DNA from: Mariniblastus sp964414815
GTDB lineage: Bacteria > Planctomycetota > Planctomycetia > Pirellulales > Pirellulaceae
Length of the DNA: 64,000 nucleotides
Assembly: GCA_964414815.1 (NCBI GenBank)
Contig: CAYPXY010000011.1
Span: 49,490-113,489 of the forward strand
Direction of reading: 5' to 3'
Part shown: positions 17,788 to 25,802 of the stretch, one piece after another
Position numbering within the stretch: position 1 is the stretch's first letter
How the letters are laid out: each line of letters begins with the position of its first letter
The notes under the pieces: model-generated
Database searches by the model: none
Seen by the model: the letters and a program-made list of their open reading frames with translations, nothing else
What the model was told of the DNA's origin: nothing
Position numbers and translations under genes: made by a program

Positions 17788-17988
17788 ATGGATTCTGAAA
17801 ATGACTCCCCATTCAACTTGTACATCATCAGTGGAGAACAGGAAAGATTATTCTTCGAGTTGCAGGAAGTAGCTCGTTTGGGTGTCGGTGACCGAGGGAT
17901 TCGAGAGTCGGCGGCGAAAGTCGTGGAGCGGAGTCCACGCCCTCTATTTGTTCCTGTAACCGCGGTACCCAAGGGATTGGAATCATAA
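17788..17988 (+). CDS. Possible small protein, unknown
   Basis: A possible 66-residue protein starting MDSENDSPFNLYIISGEQ. It has balanced composition and no low complexity, but no recognised family and no ribosome site close to the ATG. The opposite strand also has an open frame. It is kept as a low-confidence candidate because it lies alone in front of folK and is followed by a terminator-like hairpin. Confidence 0.3.
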   Translation: MDSENDSPFNLYIISGEQERLFFELQEVARLGVGDRGIRESAAKVVERSPRPLFVPVTAVPKGLES

Positions 17989-18067
17989 AGCACGGATTTT
18001 TTCGCTGAGCAAGTACCGGTTGCAAGGCACTGGGTGCGTTCGTATTATTGGAGCGTATCATCATAAG

Positions 18068-18111
18068 CGGCGGATGTGGCTCGGAGGCCCGTCGCCGTTT
18101 TTTTATGGCCT
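18068..18111 (+). terminator. Possible intrinsic terminator
   Basis: A stem CGGCG / CGCCG (near 18070 and 18096), extended by a G-T pair and an inner GGC/GCC, is followed directly by seven T residues. It would end any transcript from the 17.8-18.0 kb region before folK. The long imperfect loop makes the call uncertain. Confidence 0.5.
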
Positions 18112-18159
18112 GCCTCGGCCAACCTTAGAAATCAACTATCAACTCTCAGGGAGCGAGCA

Positions 18160-18693
18160 TTGTACCCCGCTGTCACCCACTCTGGCGATCTATCCACTGA
18201 CCGCCCTGTCGACGTTTTGGTGGCTTTTGGCGCCAATCTGGGGAATCGGGAGCAGGCGTTCGCTACGGTTTTGGAGCGACTTAAACCGCTTGCGGTCGGG
18301 CAAATCATCAACCCTAGCTCACTTTATGAGACAGAGCCGGTCGGTGGAATCGAGGGGCAACCACGGTATCTCAATGCGGTCATCCGGTTCCGGTCGGAAC
18401 TTGGCGCGAGCGAACTGCACAGGGCACTATTGCAAATCGAATCGGAGCTGGGGCGTGTTCGCGGCGAGCGGTGGGGGCCAAGGACGGTCGATTTAGATTT
18501 GCTACTCTTCGGCGACTTAACTCTGGATAGCGAAACGCTGACGATTCCTCATCCGCGAATGCTTGATCGCCGGTTTGTACTGGAGCCGGCGGTTGAAGTT
18601 GCCGGAGATATGATCCACCCGGTTGCGAAGCGCGATTTAAAACAGTTGTTCGACCCGTTAAACGAAAACGCTCCACGGTCCACCGGCGGATGA
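18160..18693 (+). CDS. folK: Hydroxymethyldihydropterin pyrophosphokinase
   Basis: Transfers pyrophosphate from ATP to 6-hydroxymethyl-7,8-dihydropterin in folate synthesis. HPPK motifs are in order: LGANLGNR-type start (FGANLGNREQAF), YETEPVGG, the signature RWGPRTVDLDLLLFGD with its two metal-binding Asp, and IPHPRMLDRRFVLEP. I choose the TTG at 18160, giving 177 residues, because AGGGAG lies 6-7 bases upstream and the product has family length. A longer in-frame start at 18076 would add 28 residues overlapping the terminator-like hairpin. It is convergent with the cold-shock gene. Confidence 0.93.
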   Translation: MYPAVTHSGDLSTDRPVDVLVAFGANLGNREQAFATVLERLKPLAVGQIINPSSLYETEPVGGIEGQPRYLNAVIRFRSELGASELHRALLQIESELGRVRGERWGPRTVDLDLLLFGDLTLDSETLTIPHPRMLDRRFVLEPAVEVAGDMIHPVAKRDLKQLFDPLNENAPRSTGG

Positions 18694-18748
18694 AGCGGGA
18701 GCGATTTGGATTCCGAATATTGATTTAAAGACCGTGGTCGTTCAAATC

Positions 18749-18949
18749 CTAATCCAACAGTCTGATATTCTCAGCGCGAGGGCCTTTGGGGCCGCGGCCT
18801 TCAGAATATTCAACCTTTTGTCCTTCACGAAGCGTGTCGTAAGCAACGTCTCCTTCTAATGAAGAGTGATGAAAGAAAATATCTCCTCGCTCCCCCTGAA
18901 TAAAGCCAAAACCTTTGTCCGTCAACTTTTTAATCGTACCTTGCGGCAT
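18749..18949 (-). CDS. Cold-shock domain protein
   Basis: A 66-residue single cold-shock domain with both RNA-binding motifs, KGFGFI (RNP1) and DIFFHHSS (RNP2), and the typical C-terminal GPRAENI. It binds single-stranded RNA/DNA and melts RNA structure. GGGAG lies 6 bases before the ATG. The 426-bp region upstream is long enough for a structured 5' leader, common for csp genes, but a leader cannot be proven from sequence. Confidence 0.95.
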   Translation of the reverse strand: MPQGTIKKLTDKGFGFIQGERGDIFFHHSSLEGDVAYDTLREGQKVEYSEGRGPKGPRAENIRLLD

Positions 18950-19374
18950 TCGCCACTCCCAAAACTTAAAACTAAAACTAATGTCGATCTACGACTGCGC
19001 AACCTTCGGCAATGTAAATTGAAAGAAAAGATAAACTGAGACCGACAGAAAATTGGAACCGCAGCAGACCGACCCCAAGGAAGACCCAAAAGGGGGATAG
19101 AGCATTCCGCAAAACTTCAAATGACAGTGGACCCATCCTTCAAATAAGCGAAGATTGAGCGACAAGCTGTTGATTCTAGGCGACTGCTCGTGCGATTGCA
19201 AACAGATGTTTTCAAAATTTTGGGCTTTTTTCGATTCGGCAGCAAAAAGGCTTGGCTTAGACGCAGGTGACGGCCCTCGTAAACCCCTGTTGATGCGTTA
19301 AACTAGTGGTTATTGACCCCCTTTTTGATCCAACCAACTCTTACGAGATCCTCCACACCCCCCCCTGTTTGGCC
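18950..19374. other. Divergent csp / xylA intergenic region
   Basis: This 425-bp gap must hold the promoters of the leftward cold-shock gene and rightward xylA. I see no gene: the frames here have unnatural composition and no ribosome sites. A run of C residues (around 19357-19365) precedes the xylA start, and no strong Shine-Dalgarno sequence is present for xylA. Confidence 0.45.
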
Positions 19375-20691
19375 ATGAATTTCTTTCCTGACGTTCCCAA
19401 AATTGCTTACGAAGGCCCCCAGTCAGCGAATCCACTCGCATTTCGCTGGTACAACCCCGACGAGTTGGTCGAGGGCAAGTCGATGAAGGACCACTTCCGG
19501 TTTACGGTCTGTTACTGGCATACTTTTCGGGCAACCGGAGCCGATCCGTTTGGGCAAGCCACGATGATCCGGCCTTGGGACAGCGGCGATGACTCGATTG
19601 AAAACGCCACCGAGCGGGTACGGGTAGCTTTCGAGTTTTTTGAGAAACTTGGAAATCCGTTTTATGCGTTCCACGATCGCGACGTCGCACCGGAAGGAAG
19701 TTCGCTTACGGAGTCGAACCGGAATCTGGACGCGGTCGTCAAGGTTTTGCAGGAAGAGCAATCGAGAACCGGCATCAAGCTGCTTTGGGGGACGGCGAAC
19801 CTGTTTTCGAATCCCCGTTTTGTTCACGGAGCGGCCACCAGTTGCAACGTCGAAGTTTTTGCTTATGCGGCGGCTCAGGTCAAGAAAGCCATCGAAGTGA
19901 CGCATGAGTTGGGAGGCGAGAACTATGTGTTTTGGGGAGGCCGAGAAGGCTACCAAAACTTGTTCAACACCGACATGAAGCGGGAACTGGATCATCTGGG
20001 CCGGTTTCTGCACATGGCAGTCGATCACGCCCAATCCATCGGATTCAAGGGACAATTTTTGATCGAGCCCAAGCCCAAGGAGCCCACCAAGCATCAATAC
20101 GATTTCGACGTCGCGACGTGTCTGAATTTTCTGCGTCAGTACGATTTGCTGGAGCATTTCAAGTTGAATATCGAAACCAATCACGCGACGCTGGCCGGAC
20201 ACACGATGATGCATGAGCTTGAAACGGCTGGCATGCAAGGGGCGTTGGGATCGATTGACGCGAACACGGGCGATCTTTTGTTGGGGTGGGACACGGATCA
20301 GTTTCCAACGGACTACTATCTGACGACGCAAACGATGTTGGTTTTATTGAAATATGGGTTGCATCCCGGCGGGGTCAACTTCGACGCCAAGGTGCGCCGC
20401 GAAAGTTTCGAGCCAGTCGATTTGTTCTATGCCCATATCGGAGGCATGGATGCGTTCGCTCGTGGGCTCAAGATCGCGGCAGCCATTCGAGCCGATCGTG
20501 TGATTGAGAACTGGATCGCGGACCGATATTCGAGCTGGGATTCGGAGCTGGGTCAGAAAATCGAAAGCGGAACGGTTGGCTTTCGGGAGCTGGAGTCGCT
20601 ATTATTGGAGAAGGGCGAAGCCGCTCCAAGCCAAAGCGGCCGGCAGGAGTTGATTGAGAATGTCATCAATCGATATGTCGACCGGTTTTGA
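19375..20691 (+). CDS. xylA: Xylose isomerase
   Basis: Interconverts D-xylose and D-xylulose (and D-glucose/D-fructose) with two divalent metals. I use the ATG at 19375 (MNFFPDVPKI), giving 438 residues, the class II length; an in-frame upstream GTG adds 23 non-conserved residues. Diagnostic stretches are FAFHDRDVAPEG-like FYAFHDRDVAPEG (catalytic His/Asp), VFWGGREGYQ, LIEPKPKEPTKHQYD (metal Glu/Lys), NIETNHATLAGH and LHPGGVNFDAKVRR. No xylulokinase or xylose regulator lies next to it, so its use in sugar metabolism is not locally coupled. Confidence 0.96.
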   Translation: MNFFPDVPKIAYEGPQSANPLAFRWYNPDELVEGKSMKDHFRFTVCYWHTFRATGADPFGQATMIRPWDSGDDSIENATERVRVAFEFFEKLGNPFYAFHDRDVAPEGSSLTESNRNLDAVVKVLQEEQSRTGIKLLWGTANLFSNPRFVHGAATSCNVEVFAYAAAQVKKAIEVTHELGGENYVFWGGREGYQNLFNTDMKRELDHLGRFLHMAVDHAQSIGFKGQFLIEPKPKEPTKHQYDFDVATCLNFLRQYDLLEHFKLNIETNHATLAGHTMMHELETAGMQGALGSIDANTGDLLLGWDTDQFPTDYYLTTQTMLVLLKYGLHPGGVNFDAKVRRESFEPVDLFYAHIGGMDAFARGLKIAAAIRADRVIENWIADRYSSWDSELGQKIESGTVGFRELESLLLEKGEAAPSQSGRQELIENVINRYVDRF

Positions 20692-20748
20692 CGTCCAGAG
20701 GCTATACCAAATTCGGGCAAATCGGTTCTGTGGAAGGAAACTGCCGAT

Positions 20749-21708
20749 ATGGACCATCACCAGATTTTCAAATCGCTCGTCGAGTCCTTTTTTCTCGAGT
20801 TTATGTGGCTCTTCTTTCCGGCAGAAGCGAAACTTATCGATTTCAATAAAGTTCAATTTCTCCGCGAAGAGTATTTTACAGAAACTCCGAAGGGGAGACG
20901 TAGGACACTGGATTTGGTGGTCAAGGTGGGGCTGCTGTCGGGGGATGAAAAATTCATTTTGATTCATTTTGAGTTCGAATCTCGTCGTCCCGGAAAGAAT
21001 TTTGCACGACGGATGTTCAAATACACTTGCCAGCTTTTCCTGCGTTACGATATCGAAATTGTCCCGATTGTGGTGTTCAGCGACGATGCCGTTTGGCGGC
21101 TTCCCGCCGGAAATCAGTTTGAAATGGAGGTCGCTGGTACAAAATTTGTCCAGTTCACTTATCATTACATTAAGCTAAAATTACTGAACTACCGGGACTT
21201 CATCGAATCGAGGAATGCTTTGGCTTATGCGCTGATGGCCAAGATGAACTTCGAAAGATCCCAACAAGTTCGATTGAAGGCAGATTTTTTGAGGCTTATC
21301 CTCAAATGCCGGATCGATCCGGCACGACAAAGCCTGTTGCTGGACTTTGTCGAGTCGTATTTGCCTTTAGTCGGAGCAGACCAGCAGGAATATGATCAGA
21401 TGATCCAGGTTGAAAAACAATACGAGGGGGTAAAGGAAATGACGACTGTTTACGAGCAACGGGGCATTGAGAAGGGCATCGAGAAAGGGATCGAGAAAGG
21501 GATCGAGAAAGGGATCGAGAAAGGGATCGAGAAGGGGATCGAGAAAGCAAAGCGTGAGGTGTTAGCTCAGTTGCTGGAGAAGAAGTTTGGGAAACTGCCA
21601 ACAGACGTTGAGAAGCGGATTCTAGAGGTCGCTTCGGTTGGCGAGTTGGATCAACTCCTGCTTCGCATTTTTGATGCAAATACGCTGGATGAATTTTTTG
21701 GTACGTAA
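20749..21708 (+). CDS. Rpn/PD-(D/E)XK-type transposase-like nuclease
   Basis: A 319-residue protein of the Rpn / PD-(D/E)XK nuclease transposase-like group. The N-terminal nuclease-like region (about residues 1-130) has RRTLDLVVKV, then ILIHFEFES and the Tyr/Arg helix RRMFKYTCQLFLRYD. The tail has a coiled seven-unit IEKG run (about residues 240-267), then a conserved C-terminal segment (LLEKKFGKLP). Rpn proteins stimulate recA-independent recombination in E. coli, and some act in defence. The IEKG run is encoded by a perfectly phased 12-bp tandem array, so its length may vary between strains. It is a solitary gene after xylA. Confidence 0.75.
   Translation: MDHHQIFKSLVESFFLEFMWLFFPAEAKLIDFNKVQFLREEYFTETPKGRRRTLDLVVKVGLLSGDEKFILIHFEFESRRPGKNFARRMFKYTCQLFLRYDIEIVPIVVFSDDAVWRLPAGNQFEMEVAGTKFVQFTYHYIKLKLLNYRDFIESRNALAYALMAKMNFERSQQVRLKADFLRLILKCRIDPARQSLLLDFVESYLPLVGADQQEYDQMIQVEKQYEGVKEMTTVYEQRGIEKGIEKGIEKGIEKGIEKGIEKGIEKAKREVLAQLLEKKFGKLPTDVEKRILEVASVGELDQLLLRIFDANTLDEFFGT
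21466..21549 (+). repeat. 12-bp tandem array (IEKG coding) in Rpn-like gene
   Basis: Seven near-identical 12-bp units of ATCGAGAAAGGG inside the coding frame. Most differences are silent third-base changes (AAG/AAA, ATT/ATC, GGC/GGG); the last unit codes IEKA. The array forms a charged helical spacer between the nuclease-like domain and the C-terminal part. Confidence 0.92.
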
Positions 21709-21749
21709 AATCAAAATTAATCTGCCAAATAACTACTGAAGGACAATCA

Positions 21750-22190
21750 ATGACTACGAGATTTTCTGTGATCGGTCTGAGTTGCGCGGCTGCAACGATG
21801 ATTCTGCTCGGAGGCTGTAAAGATCCCAATCCGCCGAAACAGGAGGCGAAAAAGGAAGGTATTATTGGGAAGATGACTGACGATATCGGCGAGTTCAAGC
21901 CCGGCGAATCCAAGGAAGCCGATATCTCGATTGATTCGTCCAGTCCTTTGCAAGCGATGACTTCTGGAGCGTACAAGAATATTCTCGGAAGAGCCGCTCA
22001 AATTCAAATTACTCAGGCGATCAATATTTTTAACGCGCTTCATGATCGCTATCCGAAGGATCATGAGGAATTTATGGAGCAAATCATCAAGGCCAACGGG
22101 ATCACGCTTCCTGTTCTTCCCGGCGGCGTTCAATATCAGTACGACGTCGAGAACCACGAGCTGAAAATTGTCGAAAGGCCGAAGGAGTGA
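21750..22190 (+). CDS. Putative lipoprotein
   Basis: A 146-residue protein with a lipoprotein signal: a hydrophobic stretch ending in the lipobox LLGGC (Cys-23), then a Lys/Glu-rich linker. The rest (SGAYKNILGRAAQIQITQAINIFNALHDRYPKD) resembles the post-pilin-like segments of secretion-associated proteins that act on YPxD motifs, but no firm family is assigned. It overlaps the treZ start by 4 bp (GTGA), so the two are probably co-translated, though a functional link to trehalose is not evident. Confidence 0.65.
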   Translation: MTTRFSVIGLSCAAATMILLGGCKDPNPPKQEAKKEGIIGKMTDDIGEFKPGESKEADISIDSSSPLQAMTSGAYKNILGRAAQIQITQAINIFNALHDRYPKDHEEFMEQIIKANGITLPVLPGGVQYQYDVENHELKIVERPKE

Positions 22191-24016
22191 CGGGGCGACC
22201 TCCATGGGGAGCCAATCTATCCTCGCTTGCGAAAACGAATACGGTTGAGTTCAGGCTTTGGGCCAGCCGTGCTAAAACTGCCAACGTTCAAATCGTCGAG
22301 CGATCCGGCAATGCCGAACGAGTCGCTCGCACGATTCCCATGTCCTTGGAGTCACCTCAAGTCTTTGTGGCCGTGGCTGAGAATTGCCCTCCGGGTACGC
22401 TGTATCGATTTCAGATCAACGATGGAGCAGGACGTCCCGATCCTTACTCGCGGTTTCAGCCGTTTGGAGTCCACGGGCCATCGCAAGTGATCGATCCCCA
22501 TCACTTCCATTGGACCGATCAGAGCTGGAAAGGAATCGACAAGCGGGATGGGGTTATTTATGAGCTTCACATTGGCTCGTTTACCGATGCGGGCACCTAT
22601 TTGTCTGCCATTGAGAAGTTTCCTCAACTGGTTGACTTGGGGATTACCGCAATTGAATTGATGCCATTGGCCCAGTCACCCGGAAAATGGAATTGGGGAT
22701 ACGACGGTGTCAACTATTTCGCCCCGCGAAACACCTTTGGTACACCCGACGAACTGAAGCAGTTCATCAACGAAGCTCATCGGTTGGGATTGGCCGTCAT
22801 TCACGACGTTGTCTACAACCACGTCGGTCCCGAAGGAAACTATCTCAACGAGTTTGCGCACTATCGCTCACCCGTTCATGGGACGCCGTGGGGCGACTCA
22901 CTCAATTTTGATGGCGAGCACCATCGCAACGTCCGCGAGTTTGTGATCGACAATGGGTTGTACTGGCTCGACGAGTACCATTTCGATGGTTTGCGGCTCG
23001 ATGCCATACACTACATGTTCGATCGATCCGAACTTCACATTGTCAATGAATTTCGGCAACGGTTCAGGGAGTACGAACGATCTGTAGATCGCAAGCTATT
23101 TTTGATCGCCGAGGCCAATATCTTTGACCGAGACTTGCTGCACGACCCGCAGCAAAACGGGGATCGTTATGATGCGATCTGGTCCGATTGTCTGATGCAC
23201 TCGATTTATTCGCATGGCAAACCGGATTTACGACTGACGAACCGGCACTACATCGGTACGCCCGATCTCGTTGAATCACTTGAACATGCTTATGTGTTTT
23301 CTGCCCCCGGTGCGATACGCGCTGATGCAACGATTCGTCAAAATAATCATCCTAATCGGGAGCGAGACTATCAGTCCTCTCTCATCATGGCACTACAAAC
23401 CCATGACAGCGTCGGCAATCACCCGCATGGCAAACGATTGCATCATCTGATTAGTGACGATTTTCAGATGGCGGCCGCTCCGTTGATCCTGCTGTATCCA
23501 TCCATTCCGATGCTGTTCATGGGTGAAGAGTGGGCAACCAGCGCTCCGTTTCCTTTCTTTGCGGATTTTGAGGACGAAGGTTTACGAGCCGCCGTCGATC
23601 GCGGTCGTCGCGAGGAGTATCCTCACCATCATTGGGCCGACTCCCCCCTGCCCTCCGATCCGTTGGCGTTTCTCAACAGCAAACTCGATCGGTCTCAAGG
23701 ATCGTCAGAGATGTTTACCTGGTATCAACAACTGCTCGCGCTTCGCCGTCAGGGATTGCAGGAAGGTTGGTTGTCGATCAAAAACAAATCGACACATTTC
23801 GAACCGGAACCGGAACTATTTACAATGAGATACACGACATTGCAACAACAAGTCACGATTGCCTGCCGATTGGGCACAAATTCATCACCGCCAGCCCAAA
23901 TCACACCAGCCAACCCGTTCGAAATTTTCCTCCAAACTTCAGGTGTACAACCCATTCCAACGGGCGGCTTTGAATTGCAAAATCACCAATGCTGTATCTG
24001 GCGCGAGCGAGTGTAG
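22187..24016 (+). CDS. treZ: Malto-oligosyltrehalose trehalohydrolase
   Basis: A GH13 enzyme that releases trehalose from maltooligosyl-trehalose, the second step of the TreY-TreZ route. It is 609 residues: an N-terminal beta-sandwich (EFRLWASRAKTANVQI), then the alpha-amylase barrel with WGYDGVNYFAP, VIHDVVYNHVGPEGNYL, the nucleophile in FDGLRLDAIHYMFD, the acid Glu in FLIAEANIFD and the transition-state Asp in LQTHDSVGNHPHG. The TreZ-typical GEEWATSAPFPFFADF is present. The start is GTG at 22187, overlapping the lipoprotein stop. No treY is in view, so the partner must be elsewhere. Confidence 0.92.
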   Translation: MTGRPPWGANLSSLAKTNTVEFRLWASRAKTANVQIVERSGNAERVARTIPMSLESPQVFVAVAENCPPGTLYRFQINDGAGRPDPYSRFQPFGVHGPSQVIDPHHFHWTDQSWKGIDKRDGVIYELHIGSFTDAGTYLSAIEKFPQLVDLGITAIELMPLAQSPGKWNWGYDGVNYFAPRNTFGTPDELKQFINEAHRLGLAVIHDVVYNHVGPEGNYLNEFAHYRSPVHGTPWGDSLNFDGEHHRNVREFVIDNGLYWLDEYHFDGLRLDAIHYMFDRSELHIVNEFRQRFREYERSVDRKLFLIAEANIFDRDLLHDPQQNGDRYDAIWSDCLMHSIYSHGKPDLRLTNRHYIGTPDLVESLEHAYVFSAPGAIRADATIRQNNHPNRERDYQSSLIMALQTHDSVGNHPHGKRLHHLISDDFQMAAAPLILLYPSIPMLFMGEEWATSAPFPFFADFEDEGLRAAVDRGRREEYPHHHWADSPLPSDPLAFLNSKLDRSQGSSEMFTWYQQLLALRRQGLQEGWLSIKNKSTHFEPEPELFTMRYTTLQQQVTIACRLGTNSSPPAQITPANPFEIFLQTSGVQPIPTGGFELQNHQCCIWRERV

Positions 24017-24114
24017 ACGCGGCTTACCGAGCAGCAATTCACCGATGAATCGACCGTTCGGATCAAGTGGTTTATCGACAAAGCCGGCGATTAAGTACTT
24101 TCAGGCAAGCAAGT

Positions 24115-25398
24115 TTACTGATTTCTGGTGAAATGCTGTCTGGTCAGCACCAGTTCTGTAAACCTGGCGACATCGATAAGCCATTCTTGTTGCTCCGGCG
24201 AATACGTGGCGTGCAGGCTTGCGGGAACGACCAGTTGCAAATTCCGCGATTTCATTTCGTCGGTCTGGCTTTTGCTGATTGCAACCTCGAGCGTCAACAA
24301 GTGCTTTTTTTCGACTCGCTCTGCCTCAGTCAAAACCTGACGCCACCGGTCTTTGCAGGAATACTTGACGCCGAGCATGGTAAGTTTCGGAGGATCGAAA
24401 GCTTTATCATGATATTCCTTGTGGCCAGGAAAAATGAAATCGGGGCGGGATTTGTTTTCAGTGACGGCATTTCGGGAGTAGGAAATGCCGCATTCCCTGA
24501 ATAGAATCTCAAGATGATTTTCCAGTGCTAAGCCAGCGCGACTTTTTCGCCGGTTTTGGACCGAGAGAGAAAACTTGATAAAGCCATCAATGTCGCCATC
24601 AAATCCGCTGGATAATCGTTCAGCGATTAAGTATCTTTCGAGCGTTCGGAACAGAATTTCCTCCCTGTCGAGCCAAGCCATTAGAACTTCATCTGGGTTG
24701 CCGTCGTCCGGGCGAACTTCTGGCAACGTCGATCTGGCAAATTCCGAAAACACTTTGGTAGTCGGGAACGAATTTTCGAATCGACGGATCATATCGTCAA
24801 GGAATACTTCATCGCGAGTCTCAACGGTTATTCCCAAGTTTTCAAGAATTAGCCGAGATGCGAATTCAATCCGGTCTTGGTCCGTCTCAAGCTCCTCGCG
24901 CACAGAAAAGCCCGGATGCGACAAATCTGAGACGCCAAACAGCCATAAAATCTGCTTTGAGATCGTGGTATCTGCTTCCACAATGATGCAAAGCAAGGTA
25001 TTCTCTGGCTGTTTAGCGATCACAAGGATGTCTCCGGGTGACGTACAATTTAGCGCTTGAGTTGAAGGAAAGTAAAGCCTGTATTCCCAACGATTAACGC
25101 CTCGTTCAAGGCGAGCACGCTGTCTGGCGTCATACCATGTCAGGAATCCTTCTTCCATTACTGGAGTATCATCACTATCACTCAGATAAACAAATTTGGT
25201 CGCATATCGTTGCTTGCCCTCCGGCTCACCAAGCAGCTTTTTCAAACCTTCGACGCCATTAAATTCGTGTTGATTCGAAGCCAATACATCAACTTCAACA
25301 CTGCTAAGGGTTTTGACTGCCACCCCTTCAAAATACTGAGACAAATAACCTTTTTTCATTCTGAAATCTCCACCAAGCGATCTTTGCTCCGCAGCCAC
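24115..25398 (-). CDS. EcoRII-family type II restriction endonuclease
   Basis: A 427-residue two-part protein. The C-terminal third matches the EcoRII catalytic domain: RRKSRAGLALENHLEIL, then the PD-(D/E)XK core RPDFIFPGHKEYHDKAFDP, LTMLGVKYSCKDRWRQVL and KHLLTLEVAISKSQTDEM. The N-terminal two thirds correspond to the EcoRII DNA-binding effector region but are more diverged. EcoRII cuts CCWGG and needs two sites. CCWGG (or a closely related site) is inferred here from the family and from the Dcm-like partner. It overlaps vsr by 43 bp, so the operon runs methyltransferase, vsr, nuclease. Confidence 0.88.
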   Translation of the reverse strand: MAAEQRSLGGDFRMKKGYLSQYFEGVAVKTLSSVEVDVLASNQHEFNGVEGLKKLLGEPEGKQRYATKFVYLSDSDDTPVMEEGFLTWYDARQRARLERGVNRWEYRLYFPSTQALNCTSPGDILVIAKQPENTLLCIIVEADTTISKQILWLFGVSDLSHPGFSVREELETDQDRIEFASRLILENLGITVETRDEVFLDDMIRRFENSFPTTKVFSEFARSTLPEVRPDDGNPDEVLMAWLDREEILFRTLERYLIAERLSSGFDGDIDGFIKFSLSVQNRRKSRAGLALENHLEILFRECGISYSRNAVTENKSRPDFIFPGHKEYHDKAFDPPKLTMLGVKYSCKDRWRQVLTEAERVEKKHLLTLEVAISKSQTDEMKSRNLQLVVPASLHATYSPEQQEWLIDVARFTELVLTRQHFTRNQ

Positions 25399-25802
25399 TT
25401 TGCGAGCGACTTTGCAAGCAGATGCAGGTCTTTATCAGCGCCTCGAGTCGCGCATTCCCACACGATGCAGACTCGCCAGCCCTCCAGCTGAAGTTTTCGC
25501 AGAGTTTTCAAATCTCTTTTACGGTTCTGATTGATTTTTCCCTTCCAGAATTCAGGTCTTGTTTTCGGCCATTTGAAAAAACGGCAACGATGTTTGTGCC
25601 AAAAGCATCCGTGTATGAAGATGACCGCATGATACTTTGCAAGCACCAGGTCCGGGCGGCCGGGGAGCTTTGCATCGTGTAGCCTGAACCGGAATCCGAG
25701 TTGATGCAAATGCGATCTGATTTTCAGTTCGGGAGTCGTGTTGGAGCCTCGAATCCCGGCCATCATGCGGCTTCGTGTCCTTGCATCAACTACATCGGTC
25801 AT
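25356..25802 (-). CDS. vsr: Very-short-patch repair endonuclease
   Basis: A 148-residue Vsr homologue that nicks beside T:G mismatches arising by deamination of 5-methylcytosine. Vsr signatures are visible: RSRMMAGIRGSNTTPE, GFRFRLHDAKLPGRPDLVL, then IFIHGCFWHKHRC and WKGKINQNRKRD. Length is family-typical. It sits between the methyltransferase (4-bp ATGA overlap) and the restriction gene (43-bp overlap), so it protects the cell from mutations at sites modified by the cognate methyltransferase. Confidence 0.95.
   Translation of the reverse strand: MTDVVDARTRSRMMAGIRGSNTTPELKIRSHLHQLGFRFRLHDAKLPGRPDLVLAKYHAVIFIHGCFWHKHRCRFFKWPKTRPEFWKGKINQNRKRDLKTLRKLQLEGWRVCIVWECATRGADKDLHLLAKSLAKWLRSKDRLVEISE

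Noticed and set aside
17531..17812. 93-codon leftward frame in the def upstream region
   Set aside because: AT-rich, no ribosome site, no recognisable protein; overlaps a rightward candidate.
18989..19201. 70-codon leftward frame upstream of the cold-shock gene
   Set aside because: Lies in the promoter/leader region, no conserved features; better explained as leader sequence.
18989..19201. Possible cold-shock thermosensor structure in the csp leader
   Set aside because: No folding could be run here and no consensus cold-box could be recognised by eye, so it is not claimed.
21302..21976. Long leftward frame opposite the IEKG array
   Set aside because: It is the antisense shadow of the 12-bp repeat (Ser-Arg-Ser-Leu runs) and spans three unrelated rightward features.
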